Positions 45,668-57,246 of a stretch of DNA of 64,000 nt are shown piece after piece. The notes beneath the pieces are model-generated. The model ran no database searches. It saw only the letters and a list, made by a program, of their open reading frames with translations, and had not been told where the DNA came from. The first letter of the stretch is position 1, and every line of letters begins with the position of its first letter. Position numbers and translations under genes: made by a program. Source of the DNA: Dinochytrium kinnereticum (Eukaryota; Chytridiomycota; Chytridiomycetes; Chytridiales; Chytridiaceae); assembly GCA_027604005.1 (NCBI GenBank), contig JADGJT010000065.1, positions 1-64,000 on the forward strand. The letters are read 5' to 3'.

Positions 45668-48600
45668 TCACCCCGCGACTAGAACCTCCCCCTGCCCCTG
45701 GTCAAACCCAGGAGGATACCAAGAAACCTCCAAAGTTAACGCATTGAAATAATAAGGATTTCCATCCCCTCTGTCCAAGTACCGCCACTCAGGGTGCCCC
45801 TCCAGAATCTCCGGTTCAAAATCCATGTCACCTTCCTCTTCAAGTCCCTCGCAATCGTCTTGGAAGGGCCGTCCAGTCGCTGGGTCCAGGATAATGGCCG
45901 TTTCTGGAAGTCTCCATATGCTTTCTCGAGTGGAAGGGTTGCTAACGGGAAGGAGGGTTAGGGTAATATGAGGAGGGAAGATCTTACAAGTAGTAGGTGT
46001 GGCCGGTTGCAGAGATGGCTCTCTTCCAGATTGATCCACTGATATCAACCATTTCGGGCTCGACGTAGACGGTATCCTGATTTTAGGGTCAAAAACGTTT
46101 AGTGCAATGTGGTGCTTTCTCCGATTAAAAAAAAATGGGGGATAAATATCACCTCTTCTGTTTCAAGAGTCGACTGTGATTCAAACTGCTCAGAGCATTG
46201 GTTAGAGGATGTCTTTTATAATCCAATTGAATTCACTTACTGTCTCTGCGGATATTCCTCTTCTTCGCGGAGTTTGCACCTTCAAACACACATTAAAACC
46301 CTGGATGATCTTAATAACAACAGAAAAACAAACCTTCTTCCCCTGTTTCGAAAACATTGTTCCAGAAATCCCACTAACCGTTTTTTTGATTGAATTCTTC
46401 CCTTTCAATCCTGACCCATCAAATGAATCACTGATCCTCTTCAACGCAAAAGTGTCCACACCAGAAGGCGACCGATCTACTCGTCGCCCTTCTTGCTCAG
46501 CTAGCTTGATAGCAGAGTTGAAAGAGTCAAGCCATTTGGTCTTCTCGTCTTCAGAGAGGAAGGAAAGGGTGTAAGTTTCTCGTCTATCTCCAGCGATTTG
46601 GATTTGGAAAAAGTACTTGAGTCCACGTGTTGATAGGTCTGATTCCGCGATAGAAATAAAGCCAGACAAGGTTATGTTTAGTTTGGTGGTGGTATGCAAG
46701 TTAATCATGATTACCTCCTTTGAAGTCGGGTTTTATGTATATATCCCCAGTGTTCGTCATGCTCTCAAACTGATACCTAAACTTAGCAGGAACCTTACAG
46801 GTAACCAAAACATCCGTGCAGAGAAGTAAGAATCGTTCTTTTGACTTTCCTCCCGAGATCTTTTGAACAAGCCCGTCTTTCAAAAGCTTTTTATCCTGAA
46901 GAGCGAGAGGCTGCAAAAACAAAAATAGTATGATGTCATACTTCAGGTAGCATGCAGATTTTGATCTTACGGTTTGAGACTCAATCTTAGCTTGAAGAGC
47001 GTGTAGTCGTTCCTTTCGGTCTAGTGCTTGCGTAGCTTCGTTGACAAGTGCAACAACGGCTTCGATCTTTTCGGCGGCGACGGTGAGATTCAGGTAGTCT
47101 TTGTGTCCTTTATCTACGTATTTGAGGAGCTCTCGCAGAAGGAGGGGGTATCTAATAGAAATCAGAAATACGAAGTTTAACTATGCTTTCAAAATAATTA
47201 CTTGCAGATCCGCTGTACTGGTTTAATCTAACAAGATAAAACGAATGTTATAGGATGATACTTTCAATTACAGAATACAAAGATACTTACCAAGAATGAC
47301 TCCAAACTCAGACCACGGCCTTCAGGGCTATTCATCCACTTTTGTATATGCTCCTTAAAATCAGGCCGAGATTGAAGCTGATGAACTAGCTTCATGGCTT
47401 GAGGGTAATTTCCACAGTAAACGGTGTACACTTTGAGTGAATCTGCAACATCTGCTATAACGTCTCCTACAATATGAGTCAGAAAACGCATACGATATGA
47501 GGAAAATATGAAAAACTTGCCAACTTCCTCAATTATAGGATTCGCTTCTCTCTTTGCGTTCAGTCTCATGAGGAGTTGCTTTGAGATAGGTTAGTGAGGG
47601 TTTGGTTATATTACATAGGGCATATAAGTCATCTCACATTATTTGCCGCGATAAGCTGTTCAACATTGGAAAAGAGAAGGGTGATATCTTGCTCCGATAC
47701 AAGCTTTGTGTTTCGCACTTCTGGTTTATGATACTAGTGACGTCAAAATGTCGCGTTAGGAGTGAAACCCTTCCTAATTAGGAGAAACATACATTAACCA
47801 TAATCCCCAAATCCTTAACATAATCCGACTCAGTCTCAATAAGCTCATAAACAACAGAAAGCCTCATCATATCATTCTTCGGTAGCCCAGCATTCATGAC
47901 CTCAATAGGGAGCTTCGCAAAAAGTTTCGGCGATATTGGTGTCGTCGGTGCGGTTCCTAAAAGAGATGGCGAGGATGTCGCCGCAATAGTGCTAACCGAA
48001 GTAGTGTCCCCCTTCATAGGCTTCTCCGCTGTACTCAAAGTCCGTCGAAGTTGATCTTCAGCAACTCCATTGTTTAGGAGAGAATCGGAAGACATGCCTC
48101 GCTTGACGGTTTCAGGGTTGATGTGAAGTCGAGGTTTTCCATTGTGACTTCTCGAGCCATCATAATCTATATCATCCGCCTCTGACTCGGTCATGCTGAT
48201 GGGCCGACTTCTTCGGTTAAACTGCTGGCCAATGGACTGGATCCTATCTGATATATCCTTTTGAGAAGTATCAATGTCGATGAGCTTGCGAAACACGAGG
48301 TCTAAGGTGTCCAAAAGCTTATCCATGGCCATTTGAGTCGTCTTGTTGGTCTTTTCGGATTTGTCTATCTTGTCCTGAAGGGATTTGATCATCCTAGTCA
48401 CGCCCGCATCCAGCACCTCGATTCTTTGTACGAGGCGATTCATTGAGTCGTTGGTGTCTAGGGAGCTCGTCGATGCAGCAACTTGCTCTTGGGTGACGGG
48501 TGCGGGTTGCAAAGAGGCTTCTAGAGCTTCCTTTACTTGACCGGGGTTGAAAAATGCTAGCTTAAATCCTTTGTCGTAAGCCATAAGAGATAGCTGGATA

Positions 48601-49273
48601 AGATTCTTTAGCATCATCTCGTCACCCTTCTGCGTGCCGTTCACAAAGTCGAGAGGTTTAAGAACGGACTTTCTTTCAAAGCCGTAAAGAATCAATGCTG
48701 TCATTATTGGCAAAAAAAAGTTGCAGATTAGAGCCTCTGTACGTTTCTTCTACTTCTCCTTTCCTTTTTTTAGCTCGAAAAAGTGAATGTACCTGCTGTA
48801 AAGGAAGCAAGATTCTCCAGTGAGGAGAACGTGCTTTTCACGTCGCTGATCCGCGCTGTTCCTGGCGCGAGAACGTTCATTATCTGACATGGAATAATAC
48901 CGCTCCTCATTTCGGTGAAAAACCCTTGGTCGTCTTCAACTTTGACAGTGATCCCTCCACTGGTCAGGACCCCTTGCGCCCTAATAAATTCGGCAAGGAT
49001 TTGTTAACAGGGTTTTACAATATCCTCCTTCCACATGAAATAAGAAATCCCCTTGGAGAGAAAAAGAAAGTACCATTCGACAGCAATCGACCTCAACCTC
49101 CTAAAAGCCGGTGACAAGGTATTCGCTCCAGCCCTCACTGAAATCTCACTGCCCGACCTTGGAGCCATCTGAGAATCCTGATGAGCACCTGCGGAAGATG
49201 AGCTCGACAAATTCTGCAAAGATCCATATGGCCTCGGGGAATTTGTCCCGGAAACAACACTCGCTGATGCCAT
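45668..49273 (-). CDS. RhoGEF with CH, DH, PH and two WW domains
   Basis: Fourteen exons (49273-49074, 48980-48793, 48697-47793, 47733-47638, 47578-47521, 47466-47291, 47227-47202, 47151-46971, 46910-46715, 46638-46334, 46279-46241, 46188-46153, 46076-45988, 45941-45668) give 922 aa. A calponin-homology domain at about 65-165 (MRSGIIPCQIMNVLAPG, SSLENLASF) is followed by a coiled and disordered linker. The Dbl-homology domain spans about 410-610 (RLSVVYELIETESDYVKDL, IKPVQRICKYPLLLRELLK) and the PH domain follows (FFQIQIAGDRRETYTLSF). Two WW-type modules close the protein (WKRAISATGHTYYFNPSTRE and WRYLDRGDGNPYYFNALTLE). It should activate a Rho/Rac/Cdc42 GTPase, linking to actin through the CH domain. 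The intron at 47520-47467 has a GC donor. Confidence 0.9.
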
Positions 49274-49886
49274 GATGGATCAAACAAGTTAGGGTCAATG
49301 GGTCGGTGCCTTTTAAAAATATGTGTAGTGCCGGTGTTCCTCTATTCAAGTATCGTCTTGCTCTGATGTCGCAGTGGTTCCGAGTGAAGGCGGAAACACC
49401 AGAGCGCTCGCAGGGAGTTTTCACTGTGACGAGGACCGGATAGGTTTCATTCAATCACGATTGAAGGTAGTGCCTTAAGAATTTGCCCATGTAAAGGTTC
49501 TGATTCCTTGACCATTGTTTGCAGCAGACGCCTCGTCACGTCGATCCACGCTGAGTTTTTTGTTTATCTAATGCAGCTTTGTCCGTCTTAAGTATGCGCG
49601 CTATTTCGGATGCCTTGTCGCGTTTTTCTTTTGGTCATGATGGTATCTCAGGACAAGTCATAGATGTTACTATTTTAGCCGAGCGATTGAGCTAGAGAAG
49701 GCTTCAATACGCCTAACGACGTTGGTGAGGACGCTGCGAGATGTATGCAGGGAGAGATGGGTGACAGCACAGTACTCTTATGATTATCATCGCTGCTATG
49801 CAAAAGGGAAAAAAAACAAAGGGTACGGCAGGAAACTATGACGATCTATTCAACAGGAGAAACAATCGATGAATGGTCGAGATTGC
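49274..49886. other. Intergenic region, no gene seen
   Basis: About 0.6 kb: promoter side of the RhoGEF gene and 3' side of glutaredoxin. No supported ORF. Confidence 0.4.
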
Positions 49887-50442
49887 CTAGAGCTTGAGGA
49901 GGTTCTTCAACTTGCCGCTGTTGTGAGCAGCGTGGAGGTCATCGCAGCCACCAATGTGCTGCTGCCCGATATAGATGTTGGGGACGGTGCGCTGACAAAG
50001 ACAAGAAAGGAGGATCGTGTCAGAAGCTTAAAGCATAAAAAGACGTGATGTTTGATCAGGAGTAATATGGGACTAAAGATATTCTCACCTGGCCCGAGAT
50101 CTCCTGGAGAACGGCCTGGATCTCAGCGCCATTGCTCTCATTGTCCAGCTCGATCGCAAGGTACTTGACATTGAGGCTGCTCAGAAGTGCCTTTGCCTTC
50201 TTGCAGTAGGGACAGAATGACTTTGAGAACACCTGTGGATGCATGGAAGCGTGATAAGAGTTGAGTTGAGAAGAAGCCAGACGGATGTGTGCATAACCAA
50301 ATGGCTTGAAAAAGGCAATGGATGCGAGTCCTCGACCGATGCAACGCCCGTCCAGCACGGGTTTTGCAGGAGAAGGGATGCAGTCTCTCACCATGACATG
50401 GTTCTCGGCAATGTACTTCTGGACGATCTCCTTAGCGCTCAT
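49887..50442 (-). CDS. GRX: Dithiol glutaredoxin
   Basis: Three exons (50442-50392, 50232-50089, 49991-49887) give 99 aa, typical for class I glutaredoxins. The redox site is CPYC in VFSKSFCPYCKKAK. The substrate-binding TVP loop (RTVPNIYIGQQHIGG) and the final GxDDL motif (GCDDLHAAHNSGKL) bind glutathione. It reduces protein disulfides and mixed glutathione disulfides; with no targeting peptide it should be cytosolic. The start codon is 73 bp from the divergent NAA30 start. Confidence 0.95.
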
Positions 50443-50515
50443 TGTGGTCTGGTAGAGTTGATGGTCGATGAAAGAAACGAGGTTTGAAATCGGAATCCAA
50501 GGAAGTCACACACCG

Positions 50516-51461
50516 ATGCAGGCAACTCCTCCTGGCACTGCAACAACGACGGCGGTGTCCAACGACGCTGCGGCCTCCGCGGATGCCGTTGGCGACATCC
50601 AGTACATTGCGTACACATCCGAACTGCAGCTACCCCCCATCATGCGTCTTATCGAGAAGGACCTCTCTGAGCCATACACTGTCTACACATACAGATACTT
50701 TTTGCATTCATGGCCAGATCTTTGCTTCACGGTTGGTCTTGATTCATAACCTTTCCTTGTCTTGGGCTACGTGCTTATTTCGGCCTTTGCTTTGCTTTAA
50801 ATGTTTTTTTTGGCATAACTTTTTACAGCGTTCCCCCCCACCTTTTTCATGTGGCGATTGTTGTTTCTATTCTTTAAGATTCTCTACTGATCATAACCGT
50901 CAACGGTGTTATTTTTTCTCCTTTAAATTACCCTCAAGGCAATGGCAGGGGAAACTTGCATTGGTGTAGTAATCTGCAAAATGGACAGACATCGCGATGT
51001 CATGCGAGGCTATATAGCGATGCTGGCAGTTGCAAATGAGTACAGAAAAAGAGGCATAGGGTCCACTTTAGTCAAGATGGCTGTCCGAACTATGAGAGAT
51101 CAAGGAGCGGATGAGGTAAGGCACAGAATCGTCATGAAAAGCCTGACGCCCAATGATGCTTTTTCTTTCATTTACGCTTAAGATTGCTTTGGAGACGGAG
51201 ATCTCAAATAAAGGAGCGCAGGCGCTTTACGAACATTTGGGGTTCCTGAGACATAAGCGGATGTCCAAGTACTATCTGAATGGAGCGGATGCATTCCGGT
51301 GGGTTCTTGTTCGGCGTTCCATCTTTTCACTGTTCATCGCGTGCTGGATGAATGGCGTGTGCCTGTTCCCACCGCAACCTTTGAAGCGCATCCAAGAAGC
51401 AGCGCGCTCACCCTTTCGTTCACCTTGATTCTCAAACAGGTTAAAGCTGTGGTTGAAGTAG
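50516..51461 (+). CDS. NAA30: N-alpha-acetyltransferase 30, NatC catalytic subunit
   Basis: Four exons (50516-50731, 50939-51115, 51183-51298, 51440-51461) give 176 aa. After a low-complexity N-terminus comes DLSEPYTVYTYRYFLHSWP, the NAA30 peptide-binding region. The GNAT acetyl-CoA motif is YRKRGIGSTLVKMAV, then LETEISNKGAQALYEHLGF and YYLNGADAFRLKLWLK at the C-terminus, as in Mak3/NAA30. NatC acetylates N-terminal Met followed by Leu, Ile, Phe or Trp, working with NAA35 and NAA38 on ribosomes. The last exon is only 22 nt. Confidence 0.94.
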
Positions 51462-51656
51462 TAGAATAGAATCCATCCGTTGCTCCACGTATCTTTGAAG
51501 TCCTGCTCAAAGTAGCGCTTGAGGAGATGTTGTCCCGAAGGCGAGGGCAGGACGTCGTCTCACATGATTTCAGAGAAATCCCTTACCACCAGCTGTGGTT
51601 GACATCCCCCGACACAAGCAAAAGAAACCAACCCAGAAAAAAAGACACACGCAGAT

Positions 51657-53464
51657 ATGGCGCAGCTGCTGACGGCCGGTGCGCTCGGCATCGTCGGGAC
51701 AATCGCCGGCGCTGGTGTCATCTACTTCCAGCCTCACTCCGTCATCGCGCTTCTCGTTCGTGGGTTCCCACGCATCATATGGTGTCTCTCACACGCATCG
51801 CCGCCTCTTCGCACATCGCATAACTCGGCACGCCGTCGGTCAGCGACCGATACACCATCGGACGCTGCGACCTCAAAGGGTTGGGAACGGTTTAATCGAC
51901 GTTTGAAGATTGGGAAGAAGAGGGCCACCAGGCTGTATGGGATGGTGGTTGGGGCGATTGGGAGCGCTGTTGCGTCAGCATCATCCGGACTGCGTGGGAC
52001 GGCCTACGCTGAGCCGGGTATGAATGAAGCTGTGGTAAGTAGCACCGACACTGAGCTTGAGGAGTACCACTTTGAAGAGGGAGAGGATGAGGAGGAGGAG
52101 GAAGCGGTAGCGGACTTGAAATCGGCAAAAAGAGTTGGTCTTCTTGATCCGTCGGGTTCGTTTACAGCTGCATCAGGAAGTCTAAGTGGTTCACGGAATC
52201 TTGATGTTGAAGCTGAGGAAGAGCGTTCCGAAGCGGAGGCAATGGAGGAGGGGCGAGCACTCGCGGCAGCGTCCGCAAACATGACGGAAGAATCTCTCCA
52301 CTCGGACGCTGCTCGTGTACCAGCAAGACGCTTCTCAGATCATGAGGATCGCCTACCAGGTGTTTCGCAGCCTGTGGTGGCGCTTACGATTGATGACTCT
52401 CCCAGCATATATTCCGCCGAGATGTTGGATATCTTGAAGGAGAATGGATGCAACGCCACCTTCTTTATTATTGGAAACCATGTGGAAAAGCTTGATGACG
52501 GCGAGGCCATTTTGTCCAGGATGACAGCGGAAGGGCATGAACTAGGAAATCACGTACGTCGCTCTCCTCTTGTATACTTTTCTATCAATGACTTCTGACA
52601 CTTCTTTTCTCCAACTAGACATGGTACGATCGCCCGACCATCCGACTTCCAAACGACGTTTTCGAGCAGGAGTTGCTCCGCGTGGACGCGTTGATCTCAA
52701 AGCACTCTCCCACACGCGAGCTCGAAGAACCTCATCTTCACACTACAGGAGAAGGGATGGCAAAAAAGATAAAGTGGTTTCGGCCAGGCCAGGGCTGGTT
52801 CACCCATGAGATGTGTGATACAGCTGAACGGCACGGCTACCGAACCGTGTTGGGCTGTCGATTTCCTCTTGACACCGCATCACCAGATCCGCAGCTGAAC
52901 GCCTGGCACGTGATCCAGGGAATTCATCCTGGCGCGATTGTGGTCCTTCACGATGCAAGGGAGCGGATCAAGCAAACCCTTCGGATCCTCTTGCCCACTT
53001 TAATTCAGATGGGATATAGAGTAGTTACCATCTCAGAGTTATACCGTCTAGCATGTGTAGGGTCAGGAGAGGTTGACGAGAGAGGAGCTAACGAGTCCGA
53101 GCCACTGCAGGAGAGCCATCAATATCTTCATCATCATCATCATCATCATCACCATCACGGCAGCTGCGAGGTGTTCTCACCAGCACCCCCTCTTCCCCCA
53201 AGGCGAAGGTCTAGCGGTGATATTCTTTCTTCGCCAGAGCTTAGGCTGTCACGGTCCCTCTCAGGGCTGCCGGTGGATCGGACACAGTCTCCATCCCTTC
53301 CACCACGACCGGGCGTTGGAATTGAGCTGTTTGAAAAACGAAGTAGCGACACTGGAAATATCACTGATCAAATCTCTGCAGCGAGGGCGAGCGGGGGCAC
53401 ATCGAGCATCCCCATCCCTCCGAGACCAAGTGCAGTAGCTGTGCTTGAGGTAGAGGCCGAGTAG
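51657..53464 (+). CDS. Polysaccharide deacetylase (NodB/CE4)-like protein with variant metal site
   Basis: Two exons, 51657-52553 and 52619-53464, give 580 aa. The N-terminus has one hydrophobic segment (LLTAGALGIVGTIAGAGVIY), a basic region and an acidic stretch (EEGEDEEEEEAVADL). The NodB-type domain begins near residue 235 with VVALTIDDSPS (motif 1, canonical TFDDGPS). Motif 2 is HELGNHTWYDR, where the second metal His of the usual HxxxH is replaced by Asp. Motif 3 is FRPGQGWF, and a late IVVLHDARE resembles motif 5. The C-terminal tail is disordered and holds ten His in a row. CE4 enzymes deacetylate chitin or related sugars; the altered motif may mark a distinct subfamily or a non-enzymatic protein. 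Confidence 0.85.
53129..53158 (+). repeat. CAT/CAC repeat encoding ten histidines
   Basis: Ten consecutive His codons (seven CAT, then CAC CAT CAC) in the C-terminal tail of the deacetylase-like gene. Confidence 0.95.
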
Positions 53465-54612
53465 TGATACAACATCCCATGACCCCCATTAGCATCATCA
53501 TCATCATCCCCTCGCGTATCCTTTAAATAAAGCGTGTTTGTGTTGTCTTTCCTTCGCGTCCGCTTCTCTCCTGTTTATCTAGCGCGTTTCGCCTATTCCG
53601 TCAAATAGCTTGTTCCACCCGTCACGTATGTGTTTGAGTGAGCCATGGTGCAGGTGGCGGTAGACCACTGAGTGACGAACAGCGATGATGGTGATATTTT
53701 GCTGTTGCAGCGGCCTCTCAGGCGTAGACCGATCTGCACTGTAACCGCAACGCTTAGCAATATGTCCTGACGACGTCACCACCAATCCCAAATCGCCTTT
53801 GCTATCTATTACTTCGTTTTCAAATTATAGAATGCATTTTTGTCGGGTGTTCTATAAAACCAACACAAGAATACACATCGAACAAGAGAGGACCGTCCGT
53901 TGTGGGTCTGACATGGCTACGGATGGATAGCCTTCAAGTATATCTCGGTTCACTCTAGATCCGACCACTCCTTCTTCACCCATAATGTAGGAAAGAAAGC
54001 AAGATCTAAGCGTCCTGTACTCAACACATGCAATCTCTGTGCATGAATTGAAAAGGGCACCATACGTTAATCTTTCTTATTTTCGTGACTGGGTAGTCAT
54101 ATTTTGGTGCTCCTATGTACCTTTCTTTATTCACGTACTTGCCTTTGCGGTAGTCAACAGAAGCGGATCTACGCAATGTGATACCTCAAGCGTAGGATGA
54201 AGATGCCTAATCTATGCTTCTCGTGCTCCTTTTAATGAGCCGTATTGTGGAGGTCACCAGCACGTTCTTCAGTACTGCATAGGAACAGTCCTGACGCTTC
54301 TCAATCTACCGGGAAGGCTGGCGACTTCAATCCCATGGGGTGTAAGCATCAGGATAATGAAGAGAGAGAAATAACCAATTTCCTTATACCATTTTAAATA
54401 TATTTAACATCACAAAAAAACAAAAAGGATGAAAGGAAACAAAATGCGGGGAGGAAAACGAACATGAATATCATGTAAAGAAATATTCAATCAATGCATA
54501 TAAGGGGAAGGCACTGGCTTTAGAAAAGAGAAACACAATGGAAACAGCTGGGTGGAATATCAAAAGAAAGGCCATATCCAGCAGCGGTACAAGTTTCTTT
54601 AACTGCCTCTTT
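53465..54612. other. 1.1-kb convergent intergenic region
   Basis: Lies between the stop codons of the deacetylase-like gene and the third family A gene. Short ORFs only; no gene, repeat or RNA recognised. Confidence 0.4.
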
Positions 54613-57246
54613 TCACTTCTTCTTGTTTTTCTTCTTCTTAGTCTTCTTCTTCTCTTCAGCATTACTTGCCGCCTTAGAGATCGACTGGAGGCTAGATGGC
54701 GTAGAACTTGGAGATGGCGCGGTTGAGCTGGATAGAGGTGTTTTCTGAGCCTTCAAACCTTCAAGTTTGCGAATATGCTTCAAAATAAGAAGACGGTTCA
54801 GTTGTTCCGGATCCAGTGACAACTTATCTCTCCTCACTATAGACGTCTCAACACCTCTCGTGTTCATGACAGCAGCATTGATTAGAGTGGAAGGTAATGG
54901 TGCCTTAGGGTTCGTCAAAGTGGCGTTGGGATTGATATTCCTATTTGAGCCTCCCAAAACTGGAGGAGAGGGCTTAAGCATCGATCTCATGGCTGAAAAG
55001 TCAAAGCGCAAACTCTCTTTCGCTTTCATGTTGTCCTCACCCGCACGACGAATATCAGGAGCCTCCGGCGCTCTAACAAAGTATGTGGAATTGACTTCAT
55101 TGCTTTCGAATCCAAAAGTGAATGGTTTTCGGCCATCAGAATCGACATCATGTGTTTTAGGCTTGCATTCCAGCAAGGACTTGAACATATTCTCATCCAA
55201 GCGCCCCTTTTTTCTCATTGTAGCGTCTACCGATATCTCATCATCGTTTAACTTCGTAGCGCCGCTATAAAGAACCTGTGTTTTGTCCCTCAATGCTTGC
55301 AGCGGGGGTTCGTTGATAATGATCCTTTGGTTGTAGTACGGGATAGAGCCAAACACTGCTTCCGGGGTGAGATTCGATGTGACAAGTTTGAATGCGGAGG
55401 CTGAATCTGGTATAATCGCACCAGGAAGCGGCTTGATAGAGCTAGATCCTATTTCTTCAACTTTCAGGTCGCTGATATCGACTTCAAGAACCTTCGGGCA
55501 TGTCGATTCGATGGCTACGGATAATTCCTCATCAGAGGAAATCACAGTTGAATCAGACTCCGTCATATCTTCACAGTCCGAAGCGTTTTCAATCTGGACG
55601 GTGTTCAGGCTAATTGATGGGCTCAGTGTCAACGGATTTGTTGCCTTTAACGAATCATGAATTTGTCCATGCTCCGATAAAGATGTTTCGCATAATGTTG
55701 CGAGGGCTAACTCCGTAGGCATAGGCCCATTATCATGATCACAGTGAGTCATATAGCTATTCTCCACTTCATCTGACAGAATCTTGACCTCGTCAAACGT
55801 TGCATCATCTTCATTCCTGGTAACTGAGTCTGGTGTCGTAGACTTCGGCGTGCCATACTCATTAAAGACCTGATCCGTATAGGAACTATCAGCCCCTTCC
55901 ACGATTGATGCGCTTTCACCCTTCAAAAAGGTTGCGGGACTAGTTGTTCCTTCCACAGCTGATACGCTTTCAACCTTCAGAAAGCTTTCGGGAATGACCG
56001 GGTTTGATACTAACTCCTGATTATCCATGGGCCCATCTTGAGAAGTTTTTTGGCATGGGAAAGTTTCAACAGTGGCAGCAACGGCAGAGTCGATATCCAT
56101 CGGATTTTGATCATGAGAAAAAAAATCGGGAGAGACGGTAGATTCCATCGCCATCACCTCTTCACTCTCTGACACCAACGCAACAAGGTCGGATTCGGAT
56201 TTACCTTCTTCGTCCAAGATAGAGTTCTGTTCATGAACAGTTAAGTCAGAAAAAATCGGCGAGCTCGCATCACAGTGTTCGGAAATGTAAGTTGCGTCAC
56301 TTTGGCTTATACTCTCGATCGCAGAGTGGAGCACGGTACTTTTGAGGCCATCGTGCAAAACATCAGGAAAGACTTCAAGGGACGCCTCGGTTGGAAATAG
56401 AACATCCAAGCCGGCCATCGTAGGTTCAGTAGGCTCTTTGCCATTGGCTTGAGCTGATGAATCATACTCATTCTTATCTTCCTCCTTTTGGGCTACCGGC
56501 TTTACCTGCGCGATCTTGTGCAATCCTTTGTCATCAACATTAAGAGCAGCCGTCACTGTAGAATCCGCATAATTAGATCGTCGTTCATCGACTTGTCGGG
56601 AAGAAACGAGTTGGGGGCTATATTCATTAGTATGGCTAGAAAGTGCCTCAGTTATCTTTGAGGTTATCATTTGTGCAATAGAAGTAACTACAGTCTCTGT
56701 CGATGCGGAGATGCTCCGTCTCAAAGTCTCACAGAGCTTGGAATCGCTCTCATTTTGTGTCCGACTGAGGTACGAAATGGCTGAGCTCAATTCTTCGAAT
56801 CGTCGAGCATTAAGGGCTTCAGTAGACTGCATGAGAGCCTGTTGCTCGCCTTGATGTTTAAGGAGAAGCCTAACATCTTCTTCTAGCTTGCCGATCCTGT
56901 TGCATACGGTATCCTCAATTTCATCGAACTTCTTTCTGTAGCTCGCGAGCTCCGATTGAAACGTTGTTAGGACGTCGATAGGCACCGCAACCTCTTTCCG
57001 GATAGTCGCTTGCGATAATTCGCTGTCGTGGTCATCGATCATCTTCGCAGTTGAATCCAATGACGTTTGGCTGAGTTCGTCTTCATCAGTAGGTGAAACC
57101 TCTTCGGTCTCGCTCGATGGAAGCCTTTTGCCAGTCTTTACTGGCTTCAGTCGAATGATCTGCCGCCTAATTTTTGGCCTGACAACGGCAAGCGGCTGCC
57201 CTGAACCATCACCCAGATTGAGGTTGACAGTGATACTACGGGTCAT
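54613..57246 (-). CDS. Family A coiled-coil protein, diverged paralogue
   Basis: Intronless ORF of 877 aa from ATG 57246 (start MTRSITVNLNLGDGS). It parallels the gene at 31627-34524 along its length. The N-terminal strand ITVNLNLGDG resembles INLNFNFNVGD, and the coiled coil RIGKLEEDVRLLLKHQGEQQ resembles KMGKVEEDVKLLLQSQEQQQ. Further on come an acidic low-complexity middle, MRKKGRLDENM, SLRFDFSAMRSMLKPSPP, DPEQLNRLLILKHIRKLE and a tail KKKTKKKKNKKK. It lacks the Gly2 needed for myristoylation and has only about one copy of the 100-residue repeat. An upstream in-frame stretch back to 57291 has no ATG and looks like leader or intron sequence. No enzymatic domain seen; function unknown. Confidence 0.82.
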   Translation of the reverse strand: MTRSITVNLNLGDGSGQPLAVVRPKIRRQIIRLKPVKTGKRLPSSETEEVSPTDEDELSQTSLDSTAKMIDDHDSELSQATIRKEVAVPIDVLTTFQSELASYRKKFDEIEDTVCNRIGKLEEDVRLLLKHQGEQQALMQSTEALNARRFEELSSAISYLSRTQNESDSKLCETLRRSISASTETVVTSIAQMITSKITEALSSHTNEYSPQLVSSRQVDERRSNYADSTVTAALNVDDKGLHKIAQVKPVAQKEEDKNEYDSSAQANGKEPTEPTMAGLDVLFPTEASLEVFPDVLHDGLKSTVLHSAIESISQSDATYISEHCDASSPIFSDLTVHEQNSILDEEGKSESDLVALVSESEEVMAMESTVSPDFFSHDQNPMDIDSAVAATVETFPCQKTSQDGPMDNQELVSNPVIPESFLKVESVSAVEGTTSPATFLKGESASIVEGADSSYTDQVFNEYGTPKSTTPDSVTRNEDDATFDEVKILSDEVENSYMTHCDHDNGPMPTELALATLCETSLSEHGQIHDSLKATNPLTLSPSISLNTVQIENASDCEDMTESDSTVISSDEELSVAIESTCPKVLEVDISDLKVEEIGSSSIKPLPGAIIPDSASAFKLVTSNLTPEAVFGSIPYYNQRIIINEPPLQALRDKTQVLYSGATKLNDDEISVDATMRKKGRLDENMFKSLLECKPKTHDVDSDGRKPFTFGFESNEVNSTYFVRAPEAPDIRRAGEDNMKAKESLRFDFSAMRSMLKPSPPVLGGSNRNINPNATLTNPKAPLPSTLINAAVMNTRGVETSIVRRDKLSLDPEQLNRLLILKHIRKLEGLKAQKTPLSSSTAPSPSSTPSSLQSISKAASNAEEKKKTKKKKNKKK

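Noticed and set aside
47793..48713. Separate gene for the coiled RhoGEF linker region
   Set aside because: Its reading frame joins in phase to the CH exons upstream and the DH exons downstream, so it is one gene.
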